Assembly: GCF_032878875.1 (NCBI RefSeq)
Contig: NZ_CP118157.1
Location: 1,736,001-1,800,000, forward strand
From: Microbacterium sp. AB
Lineage (GTDB): Bacteria; Actinomycetota; Actinomycetes; Actinomycetales; Microbacteriaceae
Reading direction: 5' to 3'
DNA length: 64,000 nt
Shown: one piece after another, positions 8,263 to 15,935 of the stretch
Layout: each line of letters starts with the position of its first letter
How positions within the stretch are numbered: the stretch's first letter is position 1
The notes under the pieces: generated by a model
The model's input: only the letters and a program-made list of their open reading frames with translations
What the model was told of the DNA's origin: nothing
The model's database searches: none
Position numbers and translations under genes: made by a program

Positions 8263-8268
8263 TACGAT
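8263..8268 (+). promoter_or_regulatory. Probable leaderless promoter -10 box of the AAA-protease operon
   Basis: TACGAT lies 6 nt before the ATG at 8275, the same spacing seen at many genes in this window. No Shine-Dalgarno sequence fits this start well. The 158-nt stretch upstream of it (8105-8262) contains no gene that I can support. Confidence 0.5.
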
Positions 8269-8274
8269 GGGAGC

Positions 8275-9249
8275 ATGGCGGGCAGACACTTGAAGGAGAT
8301 CTTCAAAGCGTTCCAGACGCGCGATGAGTTGACCTTCCGTCGTGTGGCCATGGAGATCATCGACGAAGAGGAAGCCAAGCATCACAACGCCCTGGCCCGG
8401 GATCTCAAGAGACTTCTGGTGGCTGGAGGAGCGCCACTCGACACCGGCTCCACCATCATCGTTCCGGCACCGCCGAAAGATCGCGAAGGTGACTGGGACC
8501 TCGGCGAGGTCACGGAGCCGACCCGCCTGCTCGACGATCTTATTCTTGACCCTCGACTCGTCGGGACCCTTGATAGCCTCGTCGAAGAAGTCCGTCAGTG
8601 GTCGACACTTGACGCAGCTGGCATACCTCGGCGGCAAAGGCTGCTCTTGGAAGGTCCTCCAGGCTGCGGGAAGACGACCGCAGCCGAAGCGCTTGCCACC
8701 GAACTAGGTCGGCCGTTCCTACTTGTCCGCCTCGATGCTGTCGTGTCCTCCTACTTGGGCGAGACAGCCAGCAACCTCCGCCGGATCCTCGATTACGCCG
8801 ACCAGGCACCGTTCGTTGTGCTCTTCGACGAATTCGACGCCCTCGGCCGCTCGCGAGACGACCAAGCGGAGCACGGTGAGATGAAGCGAGTTGTCACAGC
8901 GTTCCTCCAGATGACGGACCGGTACCGCGGTCCCAGCTTGCTACTGGCCGCGACCAACCACTCTGAGTTGCTTGACCAGGCTCTATGGCGACGCTTCGAT
9001 GAGGTCTTGACCTTTCGAAAGCCGAACGTGCACGAGTTGCGCAGGCTGTTGCGGCTTAGGTTGCGTCATGTTTCACATCATGGGCTCAACATCGACCTCA
9101 TCGCGAGCAAACTCAAGGGACTTCCTCACGCGGCGGCGGAGAAGCTGGTCGTAGACGCCAGGCGTCAGGCGATTCTGCGCGGATCGCACACGGTAGAGGC
9201 AGTGGACATCAACGCGGTGTTGTTGGGTGTTACTGGTCGGCCTTGGTGA
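8275..9249 (+). CDS. AAA+ ATPase paired with an S8 protease (candidate defence/conflict system)
   Basis: A 324-residue protein with an N-terminal helical region of about 70 residues and a single AAA+ module. Walker A is GPPGCGKT (127-134), Walker B is VLFDEFDA (182-189), sensor 1 is the Asn of AATNH (228), and the arginine finger is in ALWRRFDE (239-240). It resembles the FtsH/Vps4-like classical AAA clade that remodels proteins. The next gene, a subtilisin-like protease, starts at the nucleotide after its stop, so the two are translationally coupled and probably work as ATPase and protease of one machine. Codon use is less GC-biased than in the chromosomal genes on the right, consistent with acquisition. 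The role in defence is inference from context (degraded mobile element, operon pairing). Confidence 0.9.
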   Translation: MAGRHLKEIFKAFQTRDELTFRRVAMEIIDEEEAKHHNALARDLKRLLVAGGAPLDTGSTIIVPAPPKDREGDWDLGEVTEPTRLLDDLILDPRLVGTLDSLVEEVRQWSTLDAAGIPRRQRLLLEGPPGCGKTTAAEALATELGRPFLLVRLDAVVSSYLGETASNLRRILDYADQAPFVVLFDEFDALGRSRDDQAEHGEMKRVVTAFLQMTDRYRGPSLLLAATNHSELLDQALWRRFDEVLTFRKPNVHELRRLLRLRLRHVSHHGLNIDLIASKLKGLPHAAAEKLVVDARRQAILRGSHTVEAVDINAVLLGVTGRPW

Positions 9250-11598
9250 GTGCCAAACATGCCCCAGCACCTTCTTCTACCAAACCCACGACCGCTTCCC
9301 TCCCGTCGCGCAAGTGGTGCGGGAGGAGGTGGGCCGCAGCGCCAACGCGGAGAGCATGGCCGGCACCTGCAGGAGCAACTGCTACAGACAACGCGTCTGC
9401 CGCGACGTCTTGACCAGGGTGTCGATCCGCGGCTCGTATTCAAGATCAATGCTCGTTCTCGTCCGACGGAAACTTCGTTCGAGGGGCGCGGTCTGCACGT
9501 GCTTGGCGAGAGCGTGGACTACACATACTTTGTGCTCGCCGATGATTCTGGATCAGCGCTCTCTCAGGCGATCGATCGGTATGTTCGGACGGGTGAACTT
9601 CGCTCATTCTTCGACCTGATAGATGACATTGAGCCTTACGGTTCTGAAGATCGACGAGGTCCGGGACTCGCCGACATCGGCGATGGCTTTGCGGGAGAGC
9701 AGGTTCTCGATGTCAGCGTATGGGCCGCAGGAACACTCGATGAAGCGCGAGCACGAGTCCAGATAATCGAAGCTGTGCTCGCCGCTACGAGTGGACGAAT
9801 ACTGCTGCGATCGGTGAGTTCACGGCGCAGCTATCTCCGGGTCTCGGTGACGTCTGACGGCATGCGAGATCTACTGGAGACTAGTGTGGTCGAGACGGTG
9901 CGCACGCCACCCGTGCCGTATCTGGACTTCCGCGACTGGCGAGACCTTGGGGTGGGAGATATCCGCCGTGCCGAGACGTCAGGTGCCGTCGTCGGAGTAC
10001 TAGATGACTCGCCTGAGTCCGCACACCCGCTTCTCAATGGTCTCGTGCTTTCAGACGACTCTCTAGCGCCGCCGGACTATCAATGGCAACAACGCGGAAG
10101 CCACGGGTCCGAGGTGATTGGTCGCGTCCTGTACCCGCGTCTGCACGAGGAACTTCGTGACTTGACGGCTTTGACGGCCGTGGGCGCTGTTCGCGTCGTT
10201 AGAGTCCTTGAGCCTGACCCTCAGCGTGGCGGCGATGCGACTCGCTTCCCGACGTATGCGCTGCCTCACGAGGTGGTTGCCCAGGGTATCCGCCACCTTC
10301 ACGACACCTACGGCGTCAAGATTTTCAACATGTCGGTCGGATATTCCGAACCGTATAGCGATCTGCATGTCGGACCGCTTACCGAGACTCTTGACGATCT
10401 CATTCGTGAACTAGACATCGTCATCGTCGTACCCACCGGCAATGCCGGGATCACGCTGGATGCTCGCACTGTGAGCGGCCATCACATCATCGACGACAAG
10501 CCCGACTACTTCTTCACCCCAGAGCACCGAATCGCGGAGCCAGCACCAGCAGCTCTCGCTGTCACAGTCGGGTCGATAGCCCTAAGCGGAGCGGCCGCCG
10601 AACTCGGCCGCATCGGATCGCGGGCGGTTGCCGAAGCAGAAGAGGCTTCTCCCTTCAGTCGTTCAGGCCCAGGACTTGGCACCGCACAGAAACGGCTGAA
10701 CAAACCAGAATTGACGCACTACGGCGGAAACATTGTTGTCAACGACTCCGGGCACGCTGTTCGAAATGACCTTGGAGCGAGTCTTGTAAGTACCTCTTAT
10801 CGTGCGGGAGACGGCCGCTTGTTTGCCGTCGTGAATGGAACGAGTTTCGCTGCGCCTGCTGTAGCTAGGGTCGCGGCCGATATTTCATACGAGTATCCCG
10901 ACGCGTCAGCCAATCTCATCCGCGCACTGCTGGCGTCGAGTGCAGCGCACCCTGTTCCGGCGGCCGTGCTGCCCGAACTGCACAACCGGTCCAAGATCTA
11001 TGGCTACGGAAAGCCCCGCCGGGAACGGGCGATCGCAAGTGATCAGAACCGAGTCACGATGACGTATGAGGGAACGATGTCAACCGACACCGTTCAGATT
11101 CATCCATTTCCTGTCCCGGAACTGTTCCGTCGCGGGAGTGGCGGTGAGCGGGCGATCACTGTCGCTCTCGCCTTTGATCCTCCTGTACGCCGGCAACGCC
11201 GCGAGTACCTTGCAGGTGCTATGAAGATTGACGTGTATCGCGACATCGACCCGGACGAGCTTGCTGAGATTCTCAAGAAGCAAGATCCCGACGATCCGAA
11301 CGAACCGATCAAGGGGCGGCAACGACTAAACCTGGAGCCCGGGAGCAACTCATTCACAAACAGCACGTTGCATGTCCGGCGTTGGAGTGCAAAGAACTCC
11401 TTTGTCAATGACGACGAGACCTTCTTCGTCGTTGTTACACACAAGGCGCAGACGTGGGCTCGCGATGATCCCCAGTACAAACAGCAACGGTATGCGCTAG
11501 CGGTGACGCTCGAGGACCAGCACTTGGTGCAGGCTGACCTTTACCAACTTCTGACCCAACAAGTTCAGGTGCCGGCGCGAGTTCGACTTCGGGCCTGA
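9250..11598 (+). CDS. Subtilisin-like serine protease (S8 family) coupled to the AAA+ ATPase
   Basis: A 782-residue protein with no signal peptide, so probably cytoplasmic. The N-terminal 240 residues are not catalytic and contain the basic segment PRPLPSRRASGAGG and a mixed alpha/beta region. The S8 catalytic residues are all present: Asp in GVLDDSPESAHP (near 253), His in GSHGSEV (285), oxyanion Asn in VPTGNAG (398) and Ser in NGTSFAAPAVARVA (532). A C-terminal domain of about 200 residues, including TVALAFDPPVRRQRREYLAG, is unlike secreted subtilases and may bind a partner or substrate. The GTG at 9250 abuts the ATPase stop; the ATG at 9259 is an alternative start. The intracellular S8 plus AAA pairing suggests a regulated effector protease, perhaps anti-phage. 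Confidence 0.9.
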   Translation: MPNMPQHLLLPNPRPLPSRRASGAGGGGPQRQRGEHGRHLQEQLLQTTRLPRRLDQGVDPRLVFKINARSRPTETSFEGRGLHVLGESVDYTYFVLADDSGSALSQAIDRYVRTGELRSFFDLIDDIEPYGSEDRRGPGLADIGDGFAGEQVLDVSVWAAGTLDEARARVQIIEAVLAATSGRILLRSVSSRRSYLRVSVTSDGMRDLLETSVVETVRTPPVPYLDFRDWRDLGVGDIRRAETSGAVVGVLDDSPESAHPLLNGLVLSDDSLAPPDYQWQQRGSHGSEVIGRVLYPRLHEELRDLTALTAVGAVRVVRVLEPDPQRGGDATRFPTYALPHEVVAQGIRHLHDTYGVKIFNMSVGYSEPYSDLHVGPLTETLDDLIRELDIVIVVPTGNAGITLDARTVSGHHIIDDKPDYFFTPEHRIAEPAPAALAVTVGSIALSGAAAELGRIGSRAVAEAEEASPFSRSGPGLGTAQKRLNKPELTHYGGNIVVNDSGHAVRNDLGASLVSTSYRAGDGRLFAVVNGTSFAAPAVARVAADISYEYPDASANLIRALLASSAAHPVPAAVLPELHNRSKIYGYGKPRRERAIASDQNRVTMTYEGTMSTDTVQIHPFPVPELFRRGSGGERAITVALAFDPPVRRQRREYLAGAMKIDVYRDIDPDELAEILKKQDPDDPNEPIKGRQRLNLEPGSNSFTNSTLHVRRWSAKNSFVNDDETFFVVVTHKAQTWARDDPQYKQQRYALAVTLEDQHLVQADLYQLLTQQVQVPARVRLRA

Positions 11599-11684
11599 TT
11601 GCAGACCAGCGCATAAACTGTGGCAGGGGAGCGGAGCTGCAGAGCAGCCGAGATGAGCAGGTTCCCTCGTGGCATGCACTGCCG

Positions 11685-12167
11685 TCATGATTGCGCCGTG
11701 CTTCTGCGTGCGGGGCCACCCACGCCTGCGCGGATCTCAACACCCGCGTCCAGAAGCCTCGTGCGCATTGTGCCAGCGGAAACACCGAACTTTTCCCCGA
11801 CGCTCGCCAAGGATGCGCCACTCTCATACATGTAGGCAGCTTGGGAGATCTGTGCACGCGTGAGACGTGTTCTTGGCCGCGCCGCGCGAGCTTCGTACAG
11901 GACCTGACGGACCTTTCGCCGGTCGATCTCCAGGTCGGCAGCGATCAGCTTCATTGGATCTCCGGCGCGAAACCGCGAAACTACAATCTCCAAGTCTTCG
12001 GGATCTAGCTCGCGGCGAGTTCGATGCCCAGCCACAGGGCCACGTTGATCCTCCGACTGTCGCCTTGGAACCGAGCTCAAGAGTCCCTTTCGGATGCGCC
12101 GAACCTCTCTGGCCAGGCGTTCTGGCGTTGCTCCGGTGTTTGAACTTCTTCGCCCCACCTCCACCAT
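11685..12167 (-). CDS. HTH DNA-binding protein with recombinase-like C-terminus
   Basis: A 160-residue protein, convergent with the S8 protease gene. It appears to contain two HTH-like units. One is near residues 60-100 (LEIVVSRFRAGDPMKLIAADLEIDRRKVRQVLYEAR). The other is near 105-150 (LTRAQISQAAYMYESGASLASVGEKFGVSAGTMRTRLLDAGVEIR) and resembles the C-terminal HTH of resolvases and Hin-type recombinases. No catalytic recombinase domain is visible. The frame stays open upstream to 12461, but the ATG at 12167 is the first start that leaves a coherent protein. The alternative start at 12365 would add 66 residues that cross a hairpin. It could be a regulator of the neighbouring protease operon or a resolvase remnant. 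Confidence 0.6.
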   Translation of the reverse strand: MVEVGRRSSNTGATPERLAREVRRIRKGLLSSVPRRQSEDQRGPVAGHRTRRELDPEDLEIVVSRFRAGDPMKLIAADLEIDRRKVRQVLYEARAARPRTRLTRAQISQAAYMYESGASLASVGEKFGVSAGTMRTRLLDAGVEIRAGVGGPARRSTAQS

Positions 12168-12182
12168 AGAAGACGTACGAGA

Positions 12183-12215
12183 ACACCCGGCATCAGTTGA
12201 TGCCGGTTCGGGTGT
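12183..12215. repeat. Strong inverted repeat just upstream of the HTH gene
   Basis: CGGCATCA (12188-12195) and TGATGCCG (12198-12205) are perfect 8-bp arms around GT. They are nested in outer arms ACACCC (12183-12188) and GGGTGT (12210-12215). It lies 16 nt upstream of the HTH start, so it may be that protein's operator or a site for recombination. A transcription terminator is also possible, but no T-run follows. Confidence 0.45.
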
Positions 12216-12793
12216 CAGGGTGGCGAGCGGCTCAGCGAGTCGGATCGTCGCCCTTTCGTCTTCCCTGATCGCGATGCCGTTGGTGAGGGCGTAGAGGGCC
12301 GCGCAGCCGACCAGCACGCTGAGTGCATCGGCGAAGTGCGCAGCCAGGGAGCTTGTCGCTCTCATTCCGGAGCCGTCTGCGGTTCGGTCAGCTCGGCCGG
12401 TTTCCTGGGGGTGGGAGGCGAGGCGTTCGTCGAACGCGGGGCGTCGGAGGTGGCGGCGCATGGGCGCGGACGACGGCCGTGCGGTCGAGCACGACCCGAG
12501 CCTTCTCCCGTCCGCCGGGGGACACGGCGCCCGTGGCGAGGTGCTCGAGCGCGAGACGACGAGGCTGCTGCAGGCGTTTCTGCGCGCAGCGAGGACGGTG
12601 ACATGGAAGCGCTCTCCGGGCCGTCGCGCGGTTCGCCATCGGAGCGGCGGCTCTGCACGAGGCCCGTCACGCCGTGCGGTTCGTGACCGTGAACGGCACG
12701 CCGGGGGCGAGTGTGATGCTCTCCGGCATCCCGCATGTGGTGGTGATCGTCATCTTGTGGCGGACGTGCAAGGATCTCGGCCACGACCGACCG
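12216..12793. other. Gene-poor junction between the element and the accessory chromosome
   Basis: Several short open frames cross this stretch on both strands, but none has a good start, a consistent codon bias and a recognisable product together. The minus-strand segment 12365-12170 encodes an alanine-rich hydrophobic peptide (AHFADALSVLVGCAALYALT) that could be a scrap of a membrane protein. I see no integrase and no tRNA gene that would mark an attachment site. Confidence 0.4.
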
Positions 12794-13015
12794 ATCCCGT
12801 CGGCCGAGACCACCGTGCGGCGCGAGTGGAACGACGCCGAGCGCACCCGCGCGAAGGCCCGCGCCACCGCGGTCCTCGCCGGAACCCCCGATCGGGTGCA
12901 CGCCGAGCTGACCGACCTGGCCGAGACGCACGGGGCCTGCGAGATCATGCTCACCGCCCTCGCCAGCGACCCCGCCGACCGGCTCGCCTCGTACCGGCTG
13001 CTGGTCGAACAGTTC
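12794..13015 (+). pseudogene. C-terminal remnant of a luciferase-like (LLM class) flavin oxidoreductase
   Basis: About 74 codons encode IPSAETTVRREWNDAERT, then LAGTPDRVHAELTDLAETHGACEIMLTALASDPADRLASYRLLVEQF. This is the standard C-terminal end of bacterial luciferase-like monooxygenases (GTP-x-RV block, then the SYxLLAExF end). The catalytic TIM barrel, normally 250 or more residues upstream, is absent, and the sequence before 12794 is unrelated. The frame reads past the usual C-terminus and overlaps the end of the LysR gene. It is a deletion scar at the edge of the mobile region. Confidence 0.65.
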
Positions 13016-13919
13016 ACGAGATGGGGGCCCGGTAAGGATCGTTCTCGGAGTGTGTTGCGTGCAGACCGTCGAGGAACGCTCGGGCGGCGGGTGAGGGGTT
13101 GAACGTGCTCCAGGCGAGGTACTCGATGCGTGTCGGTCCGTCTGCGACCGTGATGACGCGGAGGTCGTCGCTGTCGGGCACGACGGCCGGTGAGAGCAGC
13201 GCGATCACGAGGTCGTGCGTGACGAGGCCCAGGATGAGGTCGGTGCTCATCGCCTCGAAGGCGACCTCGCGTCGGATGCCCGCTGCCTGGAACGCGAGAT
13301 CGGACGGTGCGCGGCCGGGGGTTCCCGCGGGGAAGTCCACGAAGGTCTCACCGACCAGGTCGTCCAGCCGCAGTCGGCGTCGCCCGGCGAGCGCATGGCG
13401 GGCGGACACCACGGCGACGAGCCGTTCACGGGCCAGCACACGCGTGTTCAGGCCCTTGGGCGGCGTGGTGTCGGGCAGTCCGAGCACGGCGACGTCCATG
13501 CTCCCTTCCGTGATCGCGGTGATGAACTCGTCGCTGCCGCCGCCGCGGAGACTGATCCGCACGGCCGGATGGGCGCGGTGGAACTCTCCGAGTGCGGCGG
13601 GGATGTCGATCGCGGTCGCCGTGGGGATGACACCGATGGTCAGGGTGCCACGAACCTGGCCCGTGGAGGCGGCAGCGTCTGCGACGGCGCGCTCAGCCGC
13701 ATCCAGGCTCGCCTTGGCTGCGCTCAGGAACGCCTCACCCGCTGCGGTCAGCTCCACGCGGCGACTGGTGCGAGCGAACAGGGTGACGCCGAGCTCACGT
13801 TCCAGTGCCTTGATCTGGTGACTGAGCGCGGACTGCACCACATGACAGCGCTCCGCCGCGCGAGTGAAGTTGCGCTCCTCGGCCACCGCGACGACGTAGC
13901 GCATCTGCTGAAGCTCCAT
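13014..13919 (-). CDS. LysR-family transcriptional regulator
   Basis: A 301-residue LysR-type regulator. The N-terminal winged HTH is MELQQMRYVVAVAEERNFTRAAERCHVVQSALSHQIKALERELGVTLFARTSRRVELTAAG. It is followed by a linker helix and a periplasmic-binding-protein-like effector domain from about residue 90 (TLTIGVIPT) to the end. The start at MELQQM is chosen because the 10 residues upstream are not part of the fold. It is divergent from the EamA transporter gene across 78 nt. A TGATGCA-GG-TGCATCA palindrome at 13927-13942 next to its start is a plausible binding site. The adjacency suggests control of that exporter. Confidence 0.92.
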   Translation of the reverse strand: MELQQMRYVVAVAEERNFTRAAERCHVVQSALSHQIKALERELGVTLFARTSRRVELTAAGEAFLSAAKASLDAAERAVADAAASTGQVRGTLTIGVIPTATAIDIPAALGEFHRAHPAVRISLRGGGSDEFITAITEGSMDVAVLGLPDTTPPKGLNTRVLARERLVAVVSARHALAGRRRLRLDDLVGETFVDFPAGTPGRAPSDLAFQAAGIRREVAFEAMSTDLILGLVTHDLVIALLSPAVVPDSDDLRVITVADGPTRIEYLAWSTFNPSPAARAFLDGLHATHSENDPYRAPIS

Positions 13920-13997
13920 ATGCCGATGATGCAGGTGCATCACTGGCATGACAAGAATGTGTTGGACTCATAAAAGCGCGGCACCCACGATGGAGGG

Positions 13998-14918
13998 GTG
14001 AGCACCACAACACCCCTGATCCCGGCCTTGCAGGTCACGCCCTCTGGTCGAGTGTCGTGGACGGCGCTGACGGCGATCGCCCCCGCGGCGTGGGGCACCA
14101 CCTATATCGTCACGACGCATCTGCTGCCCGAAGGACATCCCTTGTTCGCGGCGCTGATGCGTTCCCTGCCTGCCGGGGTGATCGCCGTTCTGATCGCGCG
14201 GCGCCTGCCCCACGGGTCGTGGTGGTGGAAGAGCCTGGTGCTGGGCGCTTTGAACATGGGCGCGTTCTTCCCGCTGCTCTTCCTCGCTGCGCAGCACCTG
14301 CCAGGCGGCGTCGCCGCGACTCTCGGCGCGGCGCAACCGATCCTGGTCGCGTTCCTGGCGGTCGCGATCCTCTACGAACGACTCTCCACCTGGCGGGTCG
14401 CCTGGGGAGTGATCGGAATGATCGGCGTCGCTCTCGTGGTGCTCGGCCCCGACGCGGCCCTCAGCCCGATCGGAATCCTCGCCGGACTCGGCGGGGCTGT
14501 GTCGATGGGCACCGGGGTGGTCCTGACCAAGCGGTGGGGACGCCCCGAGGGGCTCTCGGCGATCGGCCTGGCCGGATGGCAACTCACCGCCGCCGGGCTC
14601 GTCCTGATCCTCCCGGCCCTGGTGATCGACGGCATCCCCGCCGGCATCGACGGCCCCGCCGTGGCCGGATATCTCTGGCTCGGCCTGATCGGAGCACTGG
14701 TCACATACAGTCTCTGGTTCTCCGGCGTCCGCCGCCTTCCCGTGACCGCGACCGCGCTGCTCGGGCTGCTGTCCCCGCTCGTGGCCGCGATCCTCGGCGC
14801 CGCCATCGCAGGCGAAGCCCTCACCCTTGTCCAGCTCACCGGCTTCGCCGTCGCGCTCACCGCGATGGTCGCCGGTCAACTCACCCCGCCGAGAAAGAAC
14901 GCAGAAACACCGGCATGA
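13998..14918 (+). CDS. EamA/DMT-superfamily transporter (probable metabolite exporter)
   Basis: A 306-residue membrane protein with ten predicted transmembrane helices arranged as two EamA repeats. Repeat 1 runs from about 20 to 145 (GTTYIVTTHLLPEGHPLFAALMRSLPAG). Repeat 2 runs from about 155 to 295 (GLIGALVTYSLWFSGVRRLPVTATALLGLLSPLVAAILG). EamA proteins export small metabolites such as amino acids or purines; the substrate here is unknown. The GTG start is preceded by a GGAGG 4 nt upstream. It is divergent from the LysR gene and its stop overlaps the start of a broken NAD(P)-binding gene (ATGA at 14915). Confidence 0.92.
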   Translation: MSTTTPLIPALQVTPSGRVSWTALTAIAPAAWGTTYIVTTHLLPEGHPLFAALMRSLPAGVIAVLIARRLPHGSWWWKSLVLGALNMGAFFPLLFLAAQHLPGGVAATLGAAQPILVAFLAVAILYERLSTWRVAWGVIGMIGVALVVLGPDAALSPIGILAGLGGAVSMGTGVVLTKRWGRPEGLSAIGLAGWQLTAAGLVLILPALVIDGIPAGIDGPAVAGYLWLGLIGALVTYSLWFSGVRRLPVTATALLGLLSPLVAAILGAAIAGEALTLVQLTGFAVALTAMVAGQLTPPRKNAETPA

Positions 14919-15105
14919 GAATCGCCGTCTTCGGCACGACCGGCATGGCCGGGGGCGCGATCGTCACCGAAGCCCACGATCGCGGCCACCACATCGTCGC
15001 GCTCTCCCCGACGCCCCGATGAACGGCTCACCATCTGAGCCATCGACGTCGACGTCGCCGACGCCGACGCACTGAATCCGGTGCTGGCGGACAGCGACAC
15101 TGTTG
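14915..15105 (+). pseudogene. Degraded NAD(P)H-binding (NmrA-like) oxidoreductase, N-terminal scrap
   Basis: MRIAVFGTTGMAGGAIVTEAHDRGHHIVALSPTPR is a dinucleotide-binding Rossmann start with the G-x-x-G-x-x-G glycine motif. It ends at TGA 15020-15022 after 35 codons. A shifted frame continues the family pattern (DERLTI, then a stop, then AIDVDVADADALNPVLADSDTV), so at least one frameshift and one nonsense change have occurred. The rest of the gene is missing or scrambled before the TetR gene at 15180. The ATGA overlap shows it was once co-translated with the EamA transporter. Confidence 0.65.
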
Positions 15106-15179
15106 CGCCCCCCGCGTTCATCGGAGGCTCGTGGTGCGCCTTCGCCCGCGTCGTGGCGAGAGCCGTCTCCGCACGTCGA

Positions 15180-15830
15180 TCATCCTGGCCTGCCGGTGGG
15201 TCGAGCTGCGGCACGCCGGGCCTCCACGGGGGAGTCCGCGCGACCGCCGCGGAGGAGACGTTCGGTCATGTCCCGCCCGCTTCGGAGCATCTCGTCGTCG
15301 CCGTCGATGCCGCGGTGGGCGATCGCGCCTTCGAGAAGAAGGAACACCAGGTCCGCCGCCGTGTCCGCATCGCCCGCCTCGGGGTGGTCGGTGCGGATGA
15401 GGTCCGCGAGACGACGTCGCACGGCCTGCTTGTGCGCTCGGATCACCCGGTGGCCGCGATGGTCCACGGGCAGTTCCCCGGCGGCGTTGATGAACGCGCA
15501 GCCGCGATCGGAGGACTCGGCGTCCTGGGTGTAGGAGTCCCAGACGGCGAGCACCCGCGATGCCGGGTGCTCCGCCAGGCGTCGTTCCATGCGCTCCCAC
15601 CACCGCTGATGCCGGGCTTGCAGATACGCCTCGACCAGGCCGTCCTTCGAGCCGAACCGGTCGTACAGCGTGCGCTTGGTGACCCCCGACTCGGCGGCGA
15701 TGGTGTCGACCCCCACCGCATGGATGCCGCGACGGTAGAACAGATCGGAGGCGACCTCCAGGATGCGCCGCGCCCCGGCGGTGAGCGCGGGCGCCAGCAG
15801 CACCTCGTCAGGCTCTCGATCCGGCGTCAT
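15180..15830 (-). CDS. TetR/AcrR-family transcriptional regulator
   Basis: A 216-residue TetR-type repressor. The N-terminal HTH covers about 20-65 (ARRILEVASDLFYRRGIHAVGVDTIAAESGVTKRTLYDRFGSKDGLVEAYL). The C-terminal ligand-binding domain contains RGCAFINAAGELP, typical of the AcrR-like subgroup. The ATG at 15830 has a strong AGGAGGG ribosome-binding site 8 nt upstream; an upstream in-frame start lacks one. It is divergent from the MFS transporter. The intergenic region holds a TCACAGATC/GATCTGTGA inverted repeat, its likely operator. Confidence 0.92.
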   Translation of the reverse strand: MTPDREPDEVLLAPALTAGARRILEVASDLFYRRGIHAVGVDTIAAESGVTKRTLYDRFGSKDGLVEAYLQARHQRWWERMERRLAEHPASRVLAVWDSYTQDAESSDRGCAFINAAGELPVDHRGHRVIRAHKQAVRRRLADLIRTDHPEAGDADTAADLVFLLLEGAIAHRGIDGDDEMLRSGRDMTERLLRGGRADSPVEARRAAARPTGRPG

Positions 15831-15870
15831 CGTCGTGCTCCCTCCTGTGGTCGACTCCACGGCTCACCCG

Positions 15871-15922
15871 TTGACTTCACAGATCAGTATACCTACGCTG
15901 AAAATGGTTTACAGATCTGTGA
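15871..15922 (+). promoter_or_regulatory. Promoter and TetR-type operator of the MFS gene
   Basis: TTGACT (15871-15876), a 17-nt spacer and TACGCT (15894-15899) form a good promoter reading toward the MFS gene. Perfect 9-bp arms TCACAGATC (15877-15885) and GATCTGTGA (15914-15922) flank the -10 region with 28 nt between them. A repressor bound to both arms would cover the promoter. The local A+T content is well above the surroundings. Confidence 0.6.
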
Positions 15923-15935
15923 GATTGGAGCGGGT

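Noticed and set aside
15020..15075. GACGTCGACGTC-like repeat suggesting a microsatellite
   Set aside because: It reads as DVDVADADA within the degraded NAD(P)-binding gene and is ordinary coding composition.
15081..15935. Long in-frame extension upstream of the MFS gene
   Set aside because: It runs antisense through the TetR gene. The promoter, RBS and hydrophobic start place the true MFS start at 15936.
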